64,000 nt of DNA from an uncultured Lactobacillus sp. (GCA_910587695.1 CAJUNC010000007.1:36092-100091); one strand, 5' to 3'; counted from the first letter of the stretch, positions 46,310 to 55,104 are shown. Made by a program: numbers and translations. The notes: generated by a model not told the origin, from the letters alone.

Positions 46310-46612
46310 TTATTGGATCGGATCGTGGATCGTTACCAATTTAGTACCATCTGTGAAAGTTGCTTCAACTTGGATCATTGGGATCATTTCAGGTACACCT
46401 TCCATGACATCTTCGCGAGTCAAAACTTGGCGTCCTTCATCCATCAATTCAGAGACTGTTTTACCAGCACGGGCTCCTTCCAAAACAAAGCTCGTGATCA
46501 AAGCCACACTTTCAGGGTGATTCAATTTGATCCCTTTGTCTTTTCTGTTTTGTGCGATCATCCCAGCCAAGCTGATGATCATTTTTTCTCGTTCACGTTC
46601 TGTTAATTGCAT
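46310..46612 (-). CDS. ureA: Urease gamma subunit
   Basis: Structural subunit of 100 residues: [20 protein letters not shown] at the start, then [20 protein letters not shown], and [20 protein letters not shown] at the end, all typical of UreA. The ATG at 46612 has a GAGAGGTG site; longer in-frame starts would overlap the ureI gene and are rejected. Confidence 0.96.
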   Translation of the reverse strand: MQLTEREREKMIISLAGMIAQNRKDKGIKLNHPESVALITSFVLEGARAGKTVSELMDEGRQVLTREDVMEGVPEMIPMIQVEATFTDGTKLVTIHDPIQ

Positions 46613-46638
46613 AACTTTACACCTCTCTTTAACGCTAA

Positions 46639-47169
46639 CTACTTGGGCCATACGCCTGTCAGCATCATAAAGCCTGGGATCCAAGCGGTTATGATACCTT
46701 CAAGTACACCCAGCCAGCCAACGAAGCTTCCTAAATTCTTCTTTAAAACAGTTTCGATAAATCCAGTCAACCATAGGATGCCCCAAAGCCACCAGATAAT
46801 ACCGTACCAACTATTGCCGCCATATCCTTGGAAACACAGGAGTCCAGCGGGGATCGTATTGATCGCTACAAATAAGCTGTACCAACCATACAAACGTTGA
46901 TCCAAGTCAAACATCGTATTTAGTGCCGTATATAGGTATGTAAATGCGAATAAGAGGCCTGTTGCGCTTGCATAATACCAGCTAGGAGCAGCATTTTGTG
47001 CTACCCCGATCGAAATCGCAATGATATTTAAGATCAAACCTAGACCACCAGTAAAAAGATTCATCACGACCAAAGATTTATCTTGGATCTTAGTGAGCCG
47101 ATAGAGACCATTACTCATCAAAACCATTCCGACATAAAGTAAGATCACTCCTAGCATTTTTGTATTCAC
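46639..47169 (-). CDS. ureI: Urea channel, AmiS/UreI family
   Basis: Six-span inner-membrane channel of 176 residues for urea entry; the Helicobacter relative opens at acid pH. It has [41 protein letters not shown] (first part diagnostic) and [19 protein letters not shown] with the tryptophans lining the pore. Location between amt and ureA supports urea uptake. Streptococci have a similarly placed ureI gene. Confidence 0.93.
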   Translation of the reverse strand: MNTKMLGVILLYVGMVLMSNGLYRLTKIQDKSLVVMNLFTGGLGLILNIIAISIGVAQNAAPSWYYASATGLLFAFTYLYTALNTMFDLDQRLYGWYSLFVAINTIPAGLLCFQGYGGNSWYGIIWWLWGILWLTGFIETVLKKNLGSFVGWLGVLEGIITAWIPGFMMLTGVWPK

Positions 47170-47203
47170 CTCCTTTCAATGGAAGCTACTCTAAAAATAC
47201 TGC

Positions 47204-48412
47204 TTAGTTTTTATCGTAAGCTGTCTCTTCAAGCAACGTCTTATCCAAGCCTTCTTCGATCTGCTTTTGAGTTGGTTTGATCTCAGTAATAGCACCTAAG
47301 AGTTTTAGTAGAACATAGGTCAAAATAAAGGCATAGATAGCTGTCAATACGACACCACCGACTTGGACCATCAATTGGTGGAAACTAGCTCCAACACCAT
47401 TGACTGTCTTATCGGCTAAAAGTCCGATCAAGATCGTACCAGTAAAACCACCAACACCGTGTACGCCCCAGACATCAAGGGCATCGTCCCAGCCTTTCTT
47501 TTGACGGAATCCAACAGCTAAATTACAAATGATCCCTGCAACGATACCAACAACGATCGCTGAACTAGGAGCAATATATCCTGCACAAGGAGTGATCGTT
47601 GCTAAACCAGCAACTGATCCTGTCATTACATCTACAAAATTGATCTTGCCACGTAAGATCTTAGCCATGATCAACCAAGCTATCATTCCACTTGCTAGAC
47701 CGACCAATGTGTTAGTGAATGCTTTTGTTGCCAAAGCACCGGCTGATAAAGCGCCACCGGAGTTGAAACCAAACCAACCAAACCAAAGAAGGCCAGTACC
47801 GATCGCAGCTGCCATCAAGTTATTTGGATGCATCCCTTGCTTAGCTACTTTGCGTTTTCCTAAAACAAAGATACTTGCTAAAGCTGCAAAACCTGCTGTC
47901 GTATGGATAACAGTACCACCAGCAAAGTCAACAAAGCCCCATTTTGAAAGGAAACCTTCACCCCATACCCAGTGGCAAACCGGGATATAAACTAGTAATG
48001 TCCAAAAGATCAAAAGTAAAATATACCCTTTCAAGTTCAAACGTTCTGCAAATGCACCAGTCATCAAAGGTACTGTGATCACGCAAAACATCAATTGAAA
48101 TAAGAAGAATAATGCAAATGGGATCGAAGCTGCATGAACTGCATTAGGTACTAATCCTACATGTGCAAGTCCAAAGTAATCAGTAAAGCGCCCGATGACC
48201 CCATGGATATCCTTCCCAAAAGCTAAACCAAAACCGCCAAACATCCAGATCAACGTCACGATCCCCATTGAAATGAATGATTCCATCATAATAAATAAGA
48301 TACTGCGCTTACGAGCTAGACCACCATAAAAGAACGCCAGGCCTGGTGTCATCAAGCACACCATTGCGGTACAAAGCATCATAAATGCTGTATCGCCACT
48401 ATTGATAGACAT
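47204..48412 (-). CDS. amt: Ammonium transporter Amt
   Basis: Eleven-span ammonium channel of 402 residues. Family pieces: LCTAMVCLMTPGLAFFYGGL, the phenylalanine gate region, FAGGTVIHTTAGFAALASIF with the first pore histidine, WFGWFGFNSGGAL and DVWGVHGVGGFTGTILIGLL with the second pore histidine. The ATG at 48412 follows GGAGGGA; a longer frame to 48460 crosses that site. First gene of the urease transcript. No glnK/PII gene is adjacent. It may recover or release ammonium made by urease. Confidence 0.95.
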   Translation of the reverse strand: MSINSGDTAFMMLCTAMVCLMTPGLAFFYGGLARKRSILFIMMESFISMGIVTLIWMFGGFGLAFGKDIHGVIGRFTDYFGLAHVGLVPNAVHAASIPFALFFLFQLMFCVITVPLMTGAFAERLNLKGYILLLIFWTLLVYIPVCHWVWGEGFLSKWGFVDFAGGTVIHTTAGFAALASIFVLGKRKVAKQGMHPNNLMAAAIGTGLLWFGWFGFNSGGALSAGALATKAFTNTLVGLASGMIAWLIMAKILRGKINFVDVMTGSVAGLATITPCAGYIAPSSAIVVGIVAGIICNLAVGFRQKKGWDDALDVWGVHGVGGFTGTILIGLLADKTVNGVGASFHQLMVQVGGVVLTAIYAFILTYVLLKLLGAITEIKPTQKQIEEGLDKTLLEETAYDKN

Positions 48413-48785
48413 ATTTACATTCCCTCCATAAAAATTGCTCAAGGATTTCTCCCTCGCCATTAAATTTACCCTTAAATCGTTTAACTATTTTGTTCAAGTT
48501 TTTATTTAAAAATAAAAAAAAGCGCTAAAAGTCATTACATCAAGGAATTATCACTTAAAAAAAATAAGCTTTTTTACTATTTCTTAGTAATTCAGCGTAA
48601 AAATAAGCATATTTCTTGCTAGATATTGGAGAAAAAAACACAAAATTATACTTTGAAGTCATACATAAAAGATTTTTTGGTATCTTTTGACACCGTATAA
48701 TTAGCCTATGTTCGGAGGCTATATTTTTTCTATACATATGAGTGTCTTGAACATGGGGAAAATTTTTAGAAAAGAGGATGTAATC
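48413..48785. promoter_or_regulatory. Divergent control region between the urease and nickel transporter operons
   Basis: 373 AT-rich bases with no gene. It contains the palindromes TTACTATTTCTTAGTAA (48573-48589) and GGTATCTTTTGACACC (within 48676-48700), the latter next to a TATAAT that would serve the nickel transporter. No nickel-cobalt riboswitch is apparent, and no NikR gene is in the window. Confidence 0.4.
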
Positions 48786-49805
48786 ATGCATATTCCTGAT
48801 AACTACCTGAGCCCTGCGACTTGTGGGGTCATGTTTGTAGCAGCAGCTCCAGTCGTAGCTGTTTCACTTTCAAAAACAAAACAACAATTGACCAAGAATC
48901 GTCAATTAGCTCCCATGCTTGGGATCTGTGCTTCACTTTCCTTTTTAGTGATGATGTTTAATGTTCCGATCCCTGGTGGTACGACTGCCCATGCGGTCGG
49001 AGCGACTCTGTTAGCAATTCTAGTCGGTCCATACGCCGCGTGCATCGCTGTTACCGTGGCACTTTTATTGCAGGCCTTTTTATTCGGTGATGGTGGTCTC
49101 TTAGCTTTAGGTGCTAACATCTTCAATATGGCTGTCGTTATGCCATTTGTCGGCTATGGGATCTACGCTTTCTTACGTAAACATGGGCATGAAAAATTGG
49201 GTGTCGTCTTAGGTTCATACCTTGGGATCAATGCTGCTGCTTTATTAGCGGGTATTGAACTAGGACTACAACCGATCGTTGCAACTAGTGCAAGTGGGCA
49301 ACCACTATATAACCCTTATCCGATCACGATCGCAGTTCCAGCTATGTTATTTGCTCATTTACTCGTTGCTGGTGTCGTGGAAGCTTTCTTCACCTATGCG
49401 GTCTATGCCTTTGTCAAAAAAGTTGCTCCTGCTGAATTGTACACACCTAGTCGCGCAACTTCAGCCGCTGCGGCTAAAATGCCACTTGGCTTTAAATATT
49501 TTTACTACTTGATCGGAGCTATGGTCGTTTTATCTCCTTTAGGTCTACTAGCTAGTGGGACTGCTTGGGGCGAATGGGATACCAGTGAATTACTAGGTAA
49601 GATGCACAGTGAACACTTAGGCAATACTTTGCCTACTGGAATGGCACATGGAGTTGATTTTAATGCACTCTTTGGCGACTATACTGTACCTGGTACCGCT
49701 CTTTCTCTTGGGTATATTTTAAGCGCAGTCACTGCTGTCTTAGTCTTTCTATTACTTGGTAAGATCTTGATGTCTTTAGGTAAAAATAATGAACATGCGC
49801 ACTAA
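48786..49805 (+). CDS. nikMN: Nickel ECF transporter substrate-binding component, NikM-NikN fusion
   Basis: Membrane component of a nickel/cobalt energy-coupling-factor importer, 339 residues. It starts MHIPDNYLSP, in which the free N-terminal Met-His segment binds the metal. The CbiM/NikM domain (about 1-225) has VPIPGGTTAHAVGATLLAIL and ALLLQAFLFGDGGLLALGAN. The C-terminal part (about 245-335, with VVLSPLGLLASGTAWGEWD) is the NikN/PDGLE-type domain. The start at 48786 is fixed by the metal motif and by GAGGATG upstream. Divergent from urease, so nickel is the likely ion. Confidence 0.92.
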   Translation: MHIPDNYLSPATCGVMFVAAAPVVAVSLSKTKQQLTKNRQLAPMLGICASLSFLVMMFNVPIPGGTTAHAVGATLLAILVGPYAACIAVTVALLLQAFLFGDGGLLALGANIFNMAVVMPFVGYGIYAFLRKHGHEKLGVVLGSYLGINAAALLAGIELGLQPIVATSASGQPLYNPYPITIAVPAMLFAHLLVAGVVEAFFTYAVYAFVKKVAPAELYTPSRATSAAAAKMPLGFKYFYYLIGAMVVLSPLGLLASGTAWGEWDTSELLGKMHSEHLGNTLPTGMAHGVDFNALFGDYTVPGTALSLGYILSAVTAVLVFLLLGKILMSLGKNNEHAH

Positions 49806-50592
49806 GTCAAACTTGCCAGCTTGGCTTCAGACTAAAAATCAAACCAACTTGAATTTTGAGAAACGACACGATTTTGTTGGTGTCAACATTGCTTCGCTAA
49901 GTAAATTGTTGCACTTTTTCACCAATATCACACCCGTTTATCAAGTCAAAAGTTCACCTTGGCTACGAGTCTGCAGCTTGCTTATCACTTCACTATTGGT
50001 CTTGTTGTCACACGACCTTATCTTTCTTTGGGCTTGCCTTTTGCTCTATTTAGGACAGTTGGTATTTTTCCCGGGAAATGCGATCTTGGTGATCTTCAAA
50101 AAATACTTAAAGTTGATCATTTTCACAGCTATTTTTATCTTACCGAGTTTATTTTTGAGCCAAAAAGCTGATCTCCCACTGTTTTTCATGCGGATCAGTA
50201 CTTTACTATTAGCGTTGGCATATTTTTCAGGGACAACTACTTGGCAACAATTTATCTTTGCGCTCAAGCAACTTCATTTCCCCAGTGTTTTGATCTTGAC
50301 GCTTGATATCACTGTAAAATATTGCTACTTAGCTGGGATCTATCTACAAGGATCACTCTACAGCATTCGCTTTAAGACTTTAGGACAGAAAGCTTCATTT
50401 CATCTTTTAGGTAATCTGATCGGTGAACTATATCTCTCCTTAAAGAGTCGCATGAATGATCTTTATCAAGCGATGATCTTACGTGGGTATAAACTCACCA
50501 GTAAAAATCGATTTTATCCCAAGCTCACTAAAGCAGATCTGATGCCCTTAGTACAACTAGGGATCATCTGCCTACTATTTTGGTGGTTTTGA
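49789..50592 (+). CDS. nikQ: ECF transporter transmembrane protein CbiQ/NikQ
   Basis: T component linking the metal-binding NikMN to the ATPase, 267 residues with about five spans. The coupling helices contain MRISTLLLALAYFSGTT and the C-terminal SRMNDLYQAMILRGYKL, which matches the conserved Ala-Arg-Gly motif that contacts the ATPases. It overlaps the end of nikMN by 17 bases; a second ATG six bases later is an alternative start. Confidence 0.9.
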   Translation: MNMRTKSNLPAWLQTKNQTNLNFEKRHDFVGVNIASLSKLLHFFTNITPVYQVKSSPWLRVCSLLITSLLVLLSHDLIFLWACLLLYLGQLVFFPGNAILVIFKKYLKLIIFTAIFILPSLFLSQKADLPLFFMRISTLLLALAYFSGTTTWQQFIFALKQLHFPSVLILTLDITVKYCYLAGIYLQGSLYSIRFKTLGQKASFHLLGNLIGELYLSLKSRMNDLYQAMILRGYKLTSKNRFYPKLTKADLMPLVQLGIICLLFWWF

Positions 50593-50611
50593 TCAATAGA
50601 AAGGAACAGTC

Positions 50612-51337
50612 ATGCTCACATTAAACAATGCATTTTATGACTATGAAGGACATCTTGCTTTAGATGATGTTTCTTTAAAGGTCCAACCAGGTGAGACTTT
50701 AGTTATCATGGGGCCTAATGGTTCAGGAAAGTCAACACTTTTAAAGATCTTGACAGGTTTTTTCCCCCTAAAAAAGGGGAGTTACAAATTCAAAGATCTG
50801 ACTATCGATGCTACATTTTTAAATGATCCTAAGCAAGCCGCTAAATTGTACGAACAGATCGGATTTGTTTTCCAAGATAGCGATGTGCAACTCTTTAACA
50901 TGAGTGTTCGTGAAGAGCTTGCCTTTGGACCACAACAACTCGGGTTAACACCTGAAGAAGTCAAACAACGCGTCGATGATTGCTTGAAATTACTTGCAAT
51001 CGAGCGTCTTTCCGATCGTGTGCCTTACCATCTATCCGGTGGTGAGAAGAAACTCGTTGCGATCGGAAGCGTCTTAACGATGAATCCTGATGTCTTTGTC
51101 TTAGATGAGCCTTTTAACGGACTATCTCCCCATTATCGGACCTTGATCGTTGAATTATTGGCCAAATTAAAGCAAAACGGTAAAACGATCATCATGTCGA
51201 GCCATCACTTTGGGCAGATCAAAGATATTTGCGATCGAGTCGTACTTTTCTCAGAAGAGCACCAGATCCAAAAGAAAATGACAAAAGCTGAGATCTTAAA
51301 TGATCCTGCCAAATTGGCACATTTGAGCGTTTTATAA
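50612..51337 (+). CDS. nikO: ECF transporter ATP-binding protein CbiO/NikO
   Basis: ATPase of the nickel importer, 241 residues. Walker A GPNGSGKSTLLKIL, Q-loop VFQDSDVQLFNMSVREELAF (a segment typical of CbiO), signature LSGGEKKLVAIGSVL, Walker B VFVLDEPFNGLSP and H-loop SSHHFGQIKDI. One ATPase gene is present, so it should act as a homodimer. It ends in a terminator. Confidence 0.93.
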   Translation: MLTLNNAFYDYEGHLALDDVSLKVQPGETLVIMGPNGSGKSTLLKILTGFFPLKKGSYKFKDLTIDATFLNDPKQAAKLYEQIGFVFQDSDVQLFNMSVREELAFGPQQLGLTPEEVKQRVDDCLKLLAIERLSDRVPYHLSGGEKKLVAIGSVLTMNPDVFVLDEPFNGLSPHYRTLIVELLAKLKQNGKTIIMSSHHFGQIKDICDRVVLFSEEHQIQKKMTKAEILNDPAKLAHLSVL

Positions 51338-51388
51338 AAAAGAAGCTGAAAATCACGTCTAAAACGTTGATCTTCAGCTTCTTTTTTA
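51336..51388. terminator. Terminator after nikO
   Basis: AAAAAGAAGCTGAA pairs with TTCAGCTTCTTTTT, with additional inner pairs. It serves nikO and, in the other direction, the fructokinase gene. Confidence 0.85.
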
Positions 51389-51414
51389 TAGATAATTTGG
51401 GTTTCCCAGTTTCT

Positions 51415-52287
51415 TTATTTTGCGTGTGCTTCTTTAGCTAATAGCAAGCAACCTGTGATCCCGGCATCATCACCTAAGTCGACATGTACGATGTAATCAT
51501 CCAACTCAGGCGTTTGCACGTAATCATTTAATTGCTCAGCAAAGGATTTGCGGATCATTGGGAAGAGTTGTTCTTGTTTAGAAACACCACCACCGAAAAT
51601 GATCTTTTCAGGAGAGAGTGTCAATGTTAGATCTACGCAAGCTTGTGCCAAGTAATAAGCCACGATCTCCCAAGCTTTATCATCTTTAGGGATCTCATAA
51701 GCCTTGATGCCCCCTTGACGTGCTTCGATCGCTGGACCAGCAGCTAAGCCTTCTAAGCAATCGTGGTGGAATGGACAATGACCTTCATAGTGGTCTTCTG
51801 GATGACGGCGCATTACGATATGACCGATCTCAGGATGACCATAGCCTTCAATAACTTTGCCATTGATCACAACACCGCCACCAATACCAGTTCCGACTGT
51901 CAAGTAGACACAGCTATCCTTACCCTTAGCTGCTCCACGTTTCAATTCGCCATAAGCTGCTCCATTAACATCGGTTGTCCAAGCATAGTCAACATCAAAA
52001 CGCTTCTTCATTTCACCCAAGAAATCATAATCTTTCCAACCTGGCTTAGGTGTGTTGGTGATATAACCATAAGTTTCTGATTTACGATTAACATCGATCG
52101 GACCAAAAGAAGCGATCCCGATCGAGACAACGTCATGTTTTTCAAAGAATTTAAAGACGTCTGCCATCGTTTCTTCTGGGACCGTCGTTGGGATCGATAC
52201 GCGTTCTAAAACATTTAACTCTTCGTCTGCTACCGCACAGACAAATTTTGTTCCACCTGCTTCAATAGCTCCATATAATTTACTCAC
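51415..52287 (-). CDS. scrK: Fructokinase, ROK family
   Basis: Phosphorylates fructose (also accepting mannose in some relatives), 290 residues. The ATP motif YGAIEAGGTKFVCAVA, SIGIASFGPIDVN, YLTVGTGIGGGVVING and the zinc cluster around GHCPFHHDCLEGLAAGPA, with His and Cys ligands, fit ScrK-type fructokinases. The promoter region has a cre-like box and a perfect palindrome suited to a LacI-family sucrose or fructose repressor, but no other sucrose gene is nearby. Confidence 0.9.
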   Translation of the reverse strand: MSKLYGAIEAGGTKFVCAVADEELNVLERVSIPTTVPEETMADVFKFFEKHDVVSIGIASFGPIDVNRKSETYGYITNTPKPGWKDYDFLGEMKKRFDVDYAWTTDVNGAAYGELKRGAAKGKDSCVYLTVGTGIGGGVVINGKVIEGYGHPEIGHIVMRRHPEDHYEGHCPFHHDCLEGLAAGPAIEARQGGIKAYEIPKDDKAWEIVAYYLAQACVDLTLTLSPEKIIFGGGVSKQEQLFPMIRKSFAEQLNDYVQTPELDDYIVHVDLGDDAGITGCLLLAKEAHAK

Positions 52288-52307
52288 TCTATGTTCCCTC
52301 CAAAAAT

Positions 52308-52321
52308 AGTAATCGTTTTCT
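52308..52321 (-). promoter_or_regulatory. cre-like CcpA site before scrK
   Basis: The minus strand reads AGAAAACGATTACT, matching twelve of fourteen cre positions, about 20 bases before the start codon. Confidence 0.5.
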
Positions 52322-52368
52322 TATAACTATCTTATCGCAAAGTAAGCGTTATGAAAAGAGGAAAACGC

Positions 52369-52396
52369 AAAATATGTTAAACGTTTAACATATTTT
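52369..52396. promoter_or_regulatory. 28-bp perfect palindrome, probable LacI-family operator
   Basis: Each half reads AAAATATGTTAAAC, so the element is perfectly symmetric around a central CG, as in LacI-family operators. It lies between the divergent scrK and MATE genes, about 80 bases before scrK. Confidence 0.7.
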
Positions 52397-52427
52397 TATT
52401 TAAACTAGCTTTTTTGGACTAAATCTG

Positions 52428-52557
52428 CTAAACTCAGTAGCGTTGAAAACGAAATAAGGGACGCAAAATCGCCGGGTTTTGCAAAAAATAACATCTTAGA
52501 ACTTTCTGACAGGCGATCATAATTGATAGAGGAAAGTTTGGTTTAGGAGGGATTTTT
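52428..52557 (+). promoter_or_regulatory. Structured leader of the MATE gene, possible riboswitch
   Basis: Mutually exclusive helices are visible: GCAAAA (52463-52468) with TTTTGC (52477-52482), or ATCGCC (52468-52473) with GGCGAT (52512-52517). AACTTTC (52500-52506) also pairs with GAAAGTT (52532-52538) just before the ribosome binding site AGGAGGG (52545-52551). GGGACGCAAA (52458-52467) followed by CCGGG is reminiscent of the GEMM riboswitch core, but the rest of that fold is not evident. Confidence 0.45.
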
Positions 52558-53865
52558 TTGCAAACATCTACAGCTAAGATCAAACGAGAAGTCGGGCAAT
52601 ACATCATTCGTAATATCCTTGCTTCTTCTGGGCTTTCGCTCTATGTTTTAGTCGATACGGTCTTTATTGCAGCCGCTGGTGGTACTTTAGGGTTGGCTGC
52701 CTTGAATATTTCACTGCCAATGTTTAATTTTTTCAATTCTTTGGGACTTTTATTTGGGATCGGTGGCTCAACGATCTATTCGATCCACAAAGTCAACGAA
52801 CCAAATAAAGTAACGACACTTTTTGGAAAATTATTGCTTTTTTGTCTTGGACTTGGTAGTTTATTAGCACTTTTGTTAAATATCTTTCCGATCCAAGTTT
52901 TGACGCTTCTGGGTGCCGATCAGCAAACGATGGGTGTTGCTTTGGGGTATTTTCGGATCATCGCTTTAGGTGCGCCATTTTTTATGTGTAATTACGTCTG
53001 TGTAAACTTTATTCGTAACGATGGTAACCCTCAGCTGACGATGATCGCAACTTTAACAGCTACTTTAGTCGTGGTCTTTTTAGACTGGCTGTTGATCTTT
53101 GTCTTCCAATTACACATGATAGGTGCTGCGATCGCGACGATCTTTTCACCTTTGACGAGTATGGCGATCTTGACTTTTCATCGTAAATACCCCAAGCGTC
53201 AATTGCAATTAAAGTTTGCTTTGCCTGAGCTAAAATTATTAAAGCAAGCAGCTAGTCTTGGTATACCTTCATTTTTAACAGAAATGAGTACTGGGGTCAG
53301 CATTTTTGCATTTAATTGGGTCTTACTCAAATTGAGCGGTAATGCGGCGATCGCAGCCTATGGTGTCATTGCCAATATCGCGATCGTTGTCTTAGCGCTC
53401 TCAAATGGGATCGCCCTTGGTGTCCAACCGATCGCTAGCCGTGAATACGGAAAACATGAAGAAAAAAACGTTAAAGCGGCGATCAAATTAGGCTTGCAAG
53501 TTGCTTTTTTGCTCTCTTGTATCCTATATTTTATCTTGGTCTTTTTCAAAGCTCCGATCGTCAGTGTTTTTGATCACGACCATTCTGCACAATTAGCTCA
53601 GATCGCAACTCATGCTTTGCCACTGTACTTTATCAGCGTCTTTTTTGCTAGTCAAAATCTCGTGATCATGTTGTCGCTTGTGGCGATCAAACGAGCTAAA
53701 GCCGCTTTTATTCTCTCATTGTTGCGCGGATATTTTATCTTGATCAGTTCGGTCCTTATTTTTGCTGCGCTCTTTGGTCTAAATGGAGTTTGGCTCAGTG
53801 TACCTTTTACTGAGGCGTGCGTCTGTGCCTTGGGAGCTTATTTCTTGACCAATGCTTTACAATAG
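52558..53865 (+). CDS. MATE-family efflux transporter
   Basis: Twelve-span cation-coupled multidrug or metabolite exporter, 435 residues, with two MATE repeats: LAALNISLPMFNFFNSLGLLF and GIGGSTIYS in the first, and IPSFLTEMSTGVSIFAFNWVL (first part diagnostic) and SNGIALGVQPIASREYGK in the second. It starts with TTG at 52558 after AGGAGGG; there is no nearby ATG in frame. The leader before it is structured. The VOC gene follows by about 12 bases, so the two are cotranscribed. Confidence 0.9.
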   Translation: MQTSTAKIKREVGQYIIRNILASSGLSLYVLVDTVFIAAAGGTLGLAALNISLPMFNFFNSLGLLFGIGGSTIYSIHKVNEPNKVTTLFGKLLLFCLGLGSLLALLLNIFPIQVLTLLGADQQTMGVALGYFRIIALGAPFFMCNYVCVNFIRNDGNPQLTMIATLTATLVVVFLDWLLIFVFQLHMIGAAIATIFSPLTSMAILTFHRKYPKRQLQLKFALPELKLLKQAASLGIPSFLTEMSTGVSIFAFNWVLLKLSGNAAIAAYGVIANIAIVVLALSNGIALGVQPIASREYGKHEEKNVKAAIKLGLQVAFLLSCILYFILVFFKAPIVSVFDHDHSAQLAQIATHALPLYFISVFFASQNLVIMLSLVAIKRAKAAFILSLLRGYFILISSVLIFAALFGLNGVWLSVPFTEACVCALGAYFLTNALQ

Positions 53866-53877
53866 GAGTTGATCTAT

Positions 53878-54255
53878 TTGAAAATCAAACGTATCGATCA
53901 CATCGTCTTGACTGTAAGCGATCTAGCACGTGCAGTTCGCTTTTATCATGAAGTCTTTGACATGCCGATCTTAGAAGAAAGTGCCGAGCTTGCTACTTTA
54001 CGCTGTGGACATCAGCTTTTGAAACTGCAAACTACAAAGCAAACTGATGCCTTGGTCTCTAAAACCCCCACAAGTGGGAGCGCTGATCTTTGCTTAGTGA
54101 CTGGTGATAAGTTGGCCGATGATATCAATCACCTCAAGAGTTACTTTATTGAGATCATTGCTGGCCCAGTTACTAAGATCGGTGCCAATGGGCAAATGAC
54201 TTCGATCTATCTCAATGATCCCGACGGTAATCTGATCGAGATCTCCGAATACTAA
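53878..54255 (+). CDS. VOC-family (glyoxalase/bleomycin resistance) protein
   Basis: A 125-residue vicinal-oxygen-chelate protein: IDHIVLTVSDLARAVRFYHE (beta-alpha start with metal His), MPILEESAELATLRCGHQLLKL in the middle and the end TSIYLNDPDGNLIEISEY with the metal Glu. TTG at 53878 is preferred because the GGAG at 53864-53867 would touch a TTG at 53869. Substrate unknown; paired with MATE it may concern detoxification. Its last ~20 codons and terminator are repeated at 56957-57056. Confidence 0.85.
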   Translation: MKIKRIDHIVLTVSDLARAVRFYHEVFDMPILEESAELATLRCGHQLLKLQTTKQTDALVSKTPTSGSADLCLVTGDKLADDINHLKSYFIEIIAGPVTKIGANGQMTSIYLNDPDGNLIEISEY

Positions 54256-54296
54256 CTAAAAACCACTACTTCCTGGCTGGGAAATGGTGGTTTTTT
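54197..54296 (+). repeat. 100-bp direct repeat, copy 1 (end of the VOC gene plus terminator)
   Basis: From TGACTTCGATCTAT to the T run after the terminator, this is repeated at 56957-57056 with only two mismatches, both in the terminator hairpin. The distance between copies is 2760 bases. Confidence 0.95.
54258..54296 (+). terminator. Terminator of the MATE-VOC unit
   Basis: AAAACCACT..TTCC pairs with GGGAA.TGGTGGTTTT and is followed by T residues. Confidence 0.8.
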
Positions 54297-54306
54297 GCTC
54301 CTAATG

Positions 54307-55104
54307 TCATCTATAATACGTCCGATAAACAACTAAAACAGGAATAAAGTAAAATATCGTTGCACAACTGATCAACCATATTAAATGTTGAAATACCATA
54401 GTAAAATTCTCTATCCAAATAGCTCGAATAATATTAGTTGCATGATATAACGGTGAAAGCCACGTCAAATTCCGAAAAATTTCAGGGATAGAATCGATAG
54501 GAAAAAAAGTATCCGAAAACATATATAATGGCCTGATAACAAGCGTATTATAATAGTTCAAAAATTCTCGCGATGGAGCCATATAGGTGAATGTTAGCCC
54601 GATAAGGCCAAAAATCAAACCGATCAAAAAAAGAAGTGGAATGATAAATAGCATATAAAGATCAAATGCTTGACTTATAACAAGCGAAACAAGCCAAAAC
54701 ATCCCCCCAAAAATGACAGCTCTAACCCCTGACCAGATAGCTTGACCAATTACGATATCTTGTAAGTTGATCGGAGTCATTAGCATGGCATCATAAGTTT
54801 TTTCAATTTTGTATTGAATAAATGCGTTGACCGTTGCTTCTGATGTAGCAGTAGTCATCGCAGTAGCGCCGATAAGTCCCGTAATGACAAAAGTAGTATA
54901 CGACATCCCATTGATATTGGTCAGATAAGTTCCTACTCCAAATCCCATTGCCACCAAATAAAATAATGGGTCGATCAAGTTAGGAACTATCGAGATCTTG
55001 AATAGAGATCTAAAGCTCATATAATTTCTGATAACAACATAATAGATCGATCTAGCTGAAACTCTAAACACTTTTTCTCCACTATATAATATGGAGCTAC
55101 ACAA
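54307..55104 (-). CDS. ABC-2 type exporter permease, NodJ-like
   Basis: Six-span ABC-2 permease of about 265 residues. Recognisable segments are IVPNLIDPLFYLVAMGFGVG, NAFIQYKIEKTYDAMLMTPI (typical amphipathic loop), LIFGLIGLTFTYMAPSREF and LPLYHATNIIRAI-like WLSPLYHATNIIRAIW. It resembles NodJ or drug and polysaccharide exporters. The start is a TTG at 55104 after AGGATG; an internal Met at residue 29 is an alternative. 167 bases separate it from its ATPase gene, including a tiny RBS-ATG frame of nine codons, so the gap may be degraded coding sequence. Part of the block flanked by the 100-bp repeats. Confidence 0.85.
   Translation of the reverse strand: MCSSILYSGEKVFRVSARSIYYVVIRNYMSFRSLFKISIVPNLIDPLFYLVAMGFGVGTYLTNINGMSYTTFVITGLIGATAMTTATSEATVNAFIQYKIEKTYDAMLMTPINLQDIVIGQAIWSGVRAVIFGGMFWLVSLVISQAFDLYMLFIIPLLFLIGLIFGLIGLTFTYMAPSREFLNYYNTLVIRPLYMFSDTFFPIDSIPEIFRNLTWLSPLYHATNIIRAIWIENFTMVFQHLIWLISCATIFYFIPVLVVYRTYYR

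Noticed and set aside
52440..52557. Calling the MATE leader a c-di-GMP (GEMM) riboswitch
   Set aside because: Only the GACGCAAA...CCGG core matches; the conserved tetraloop-receptor end is not visible and nothing else in the window points to c-di-GMP signalling.
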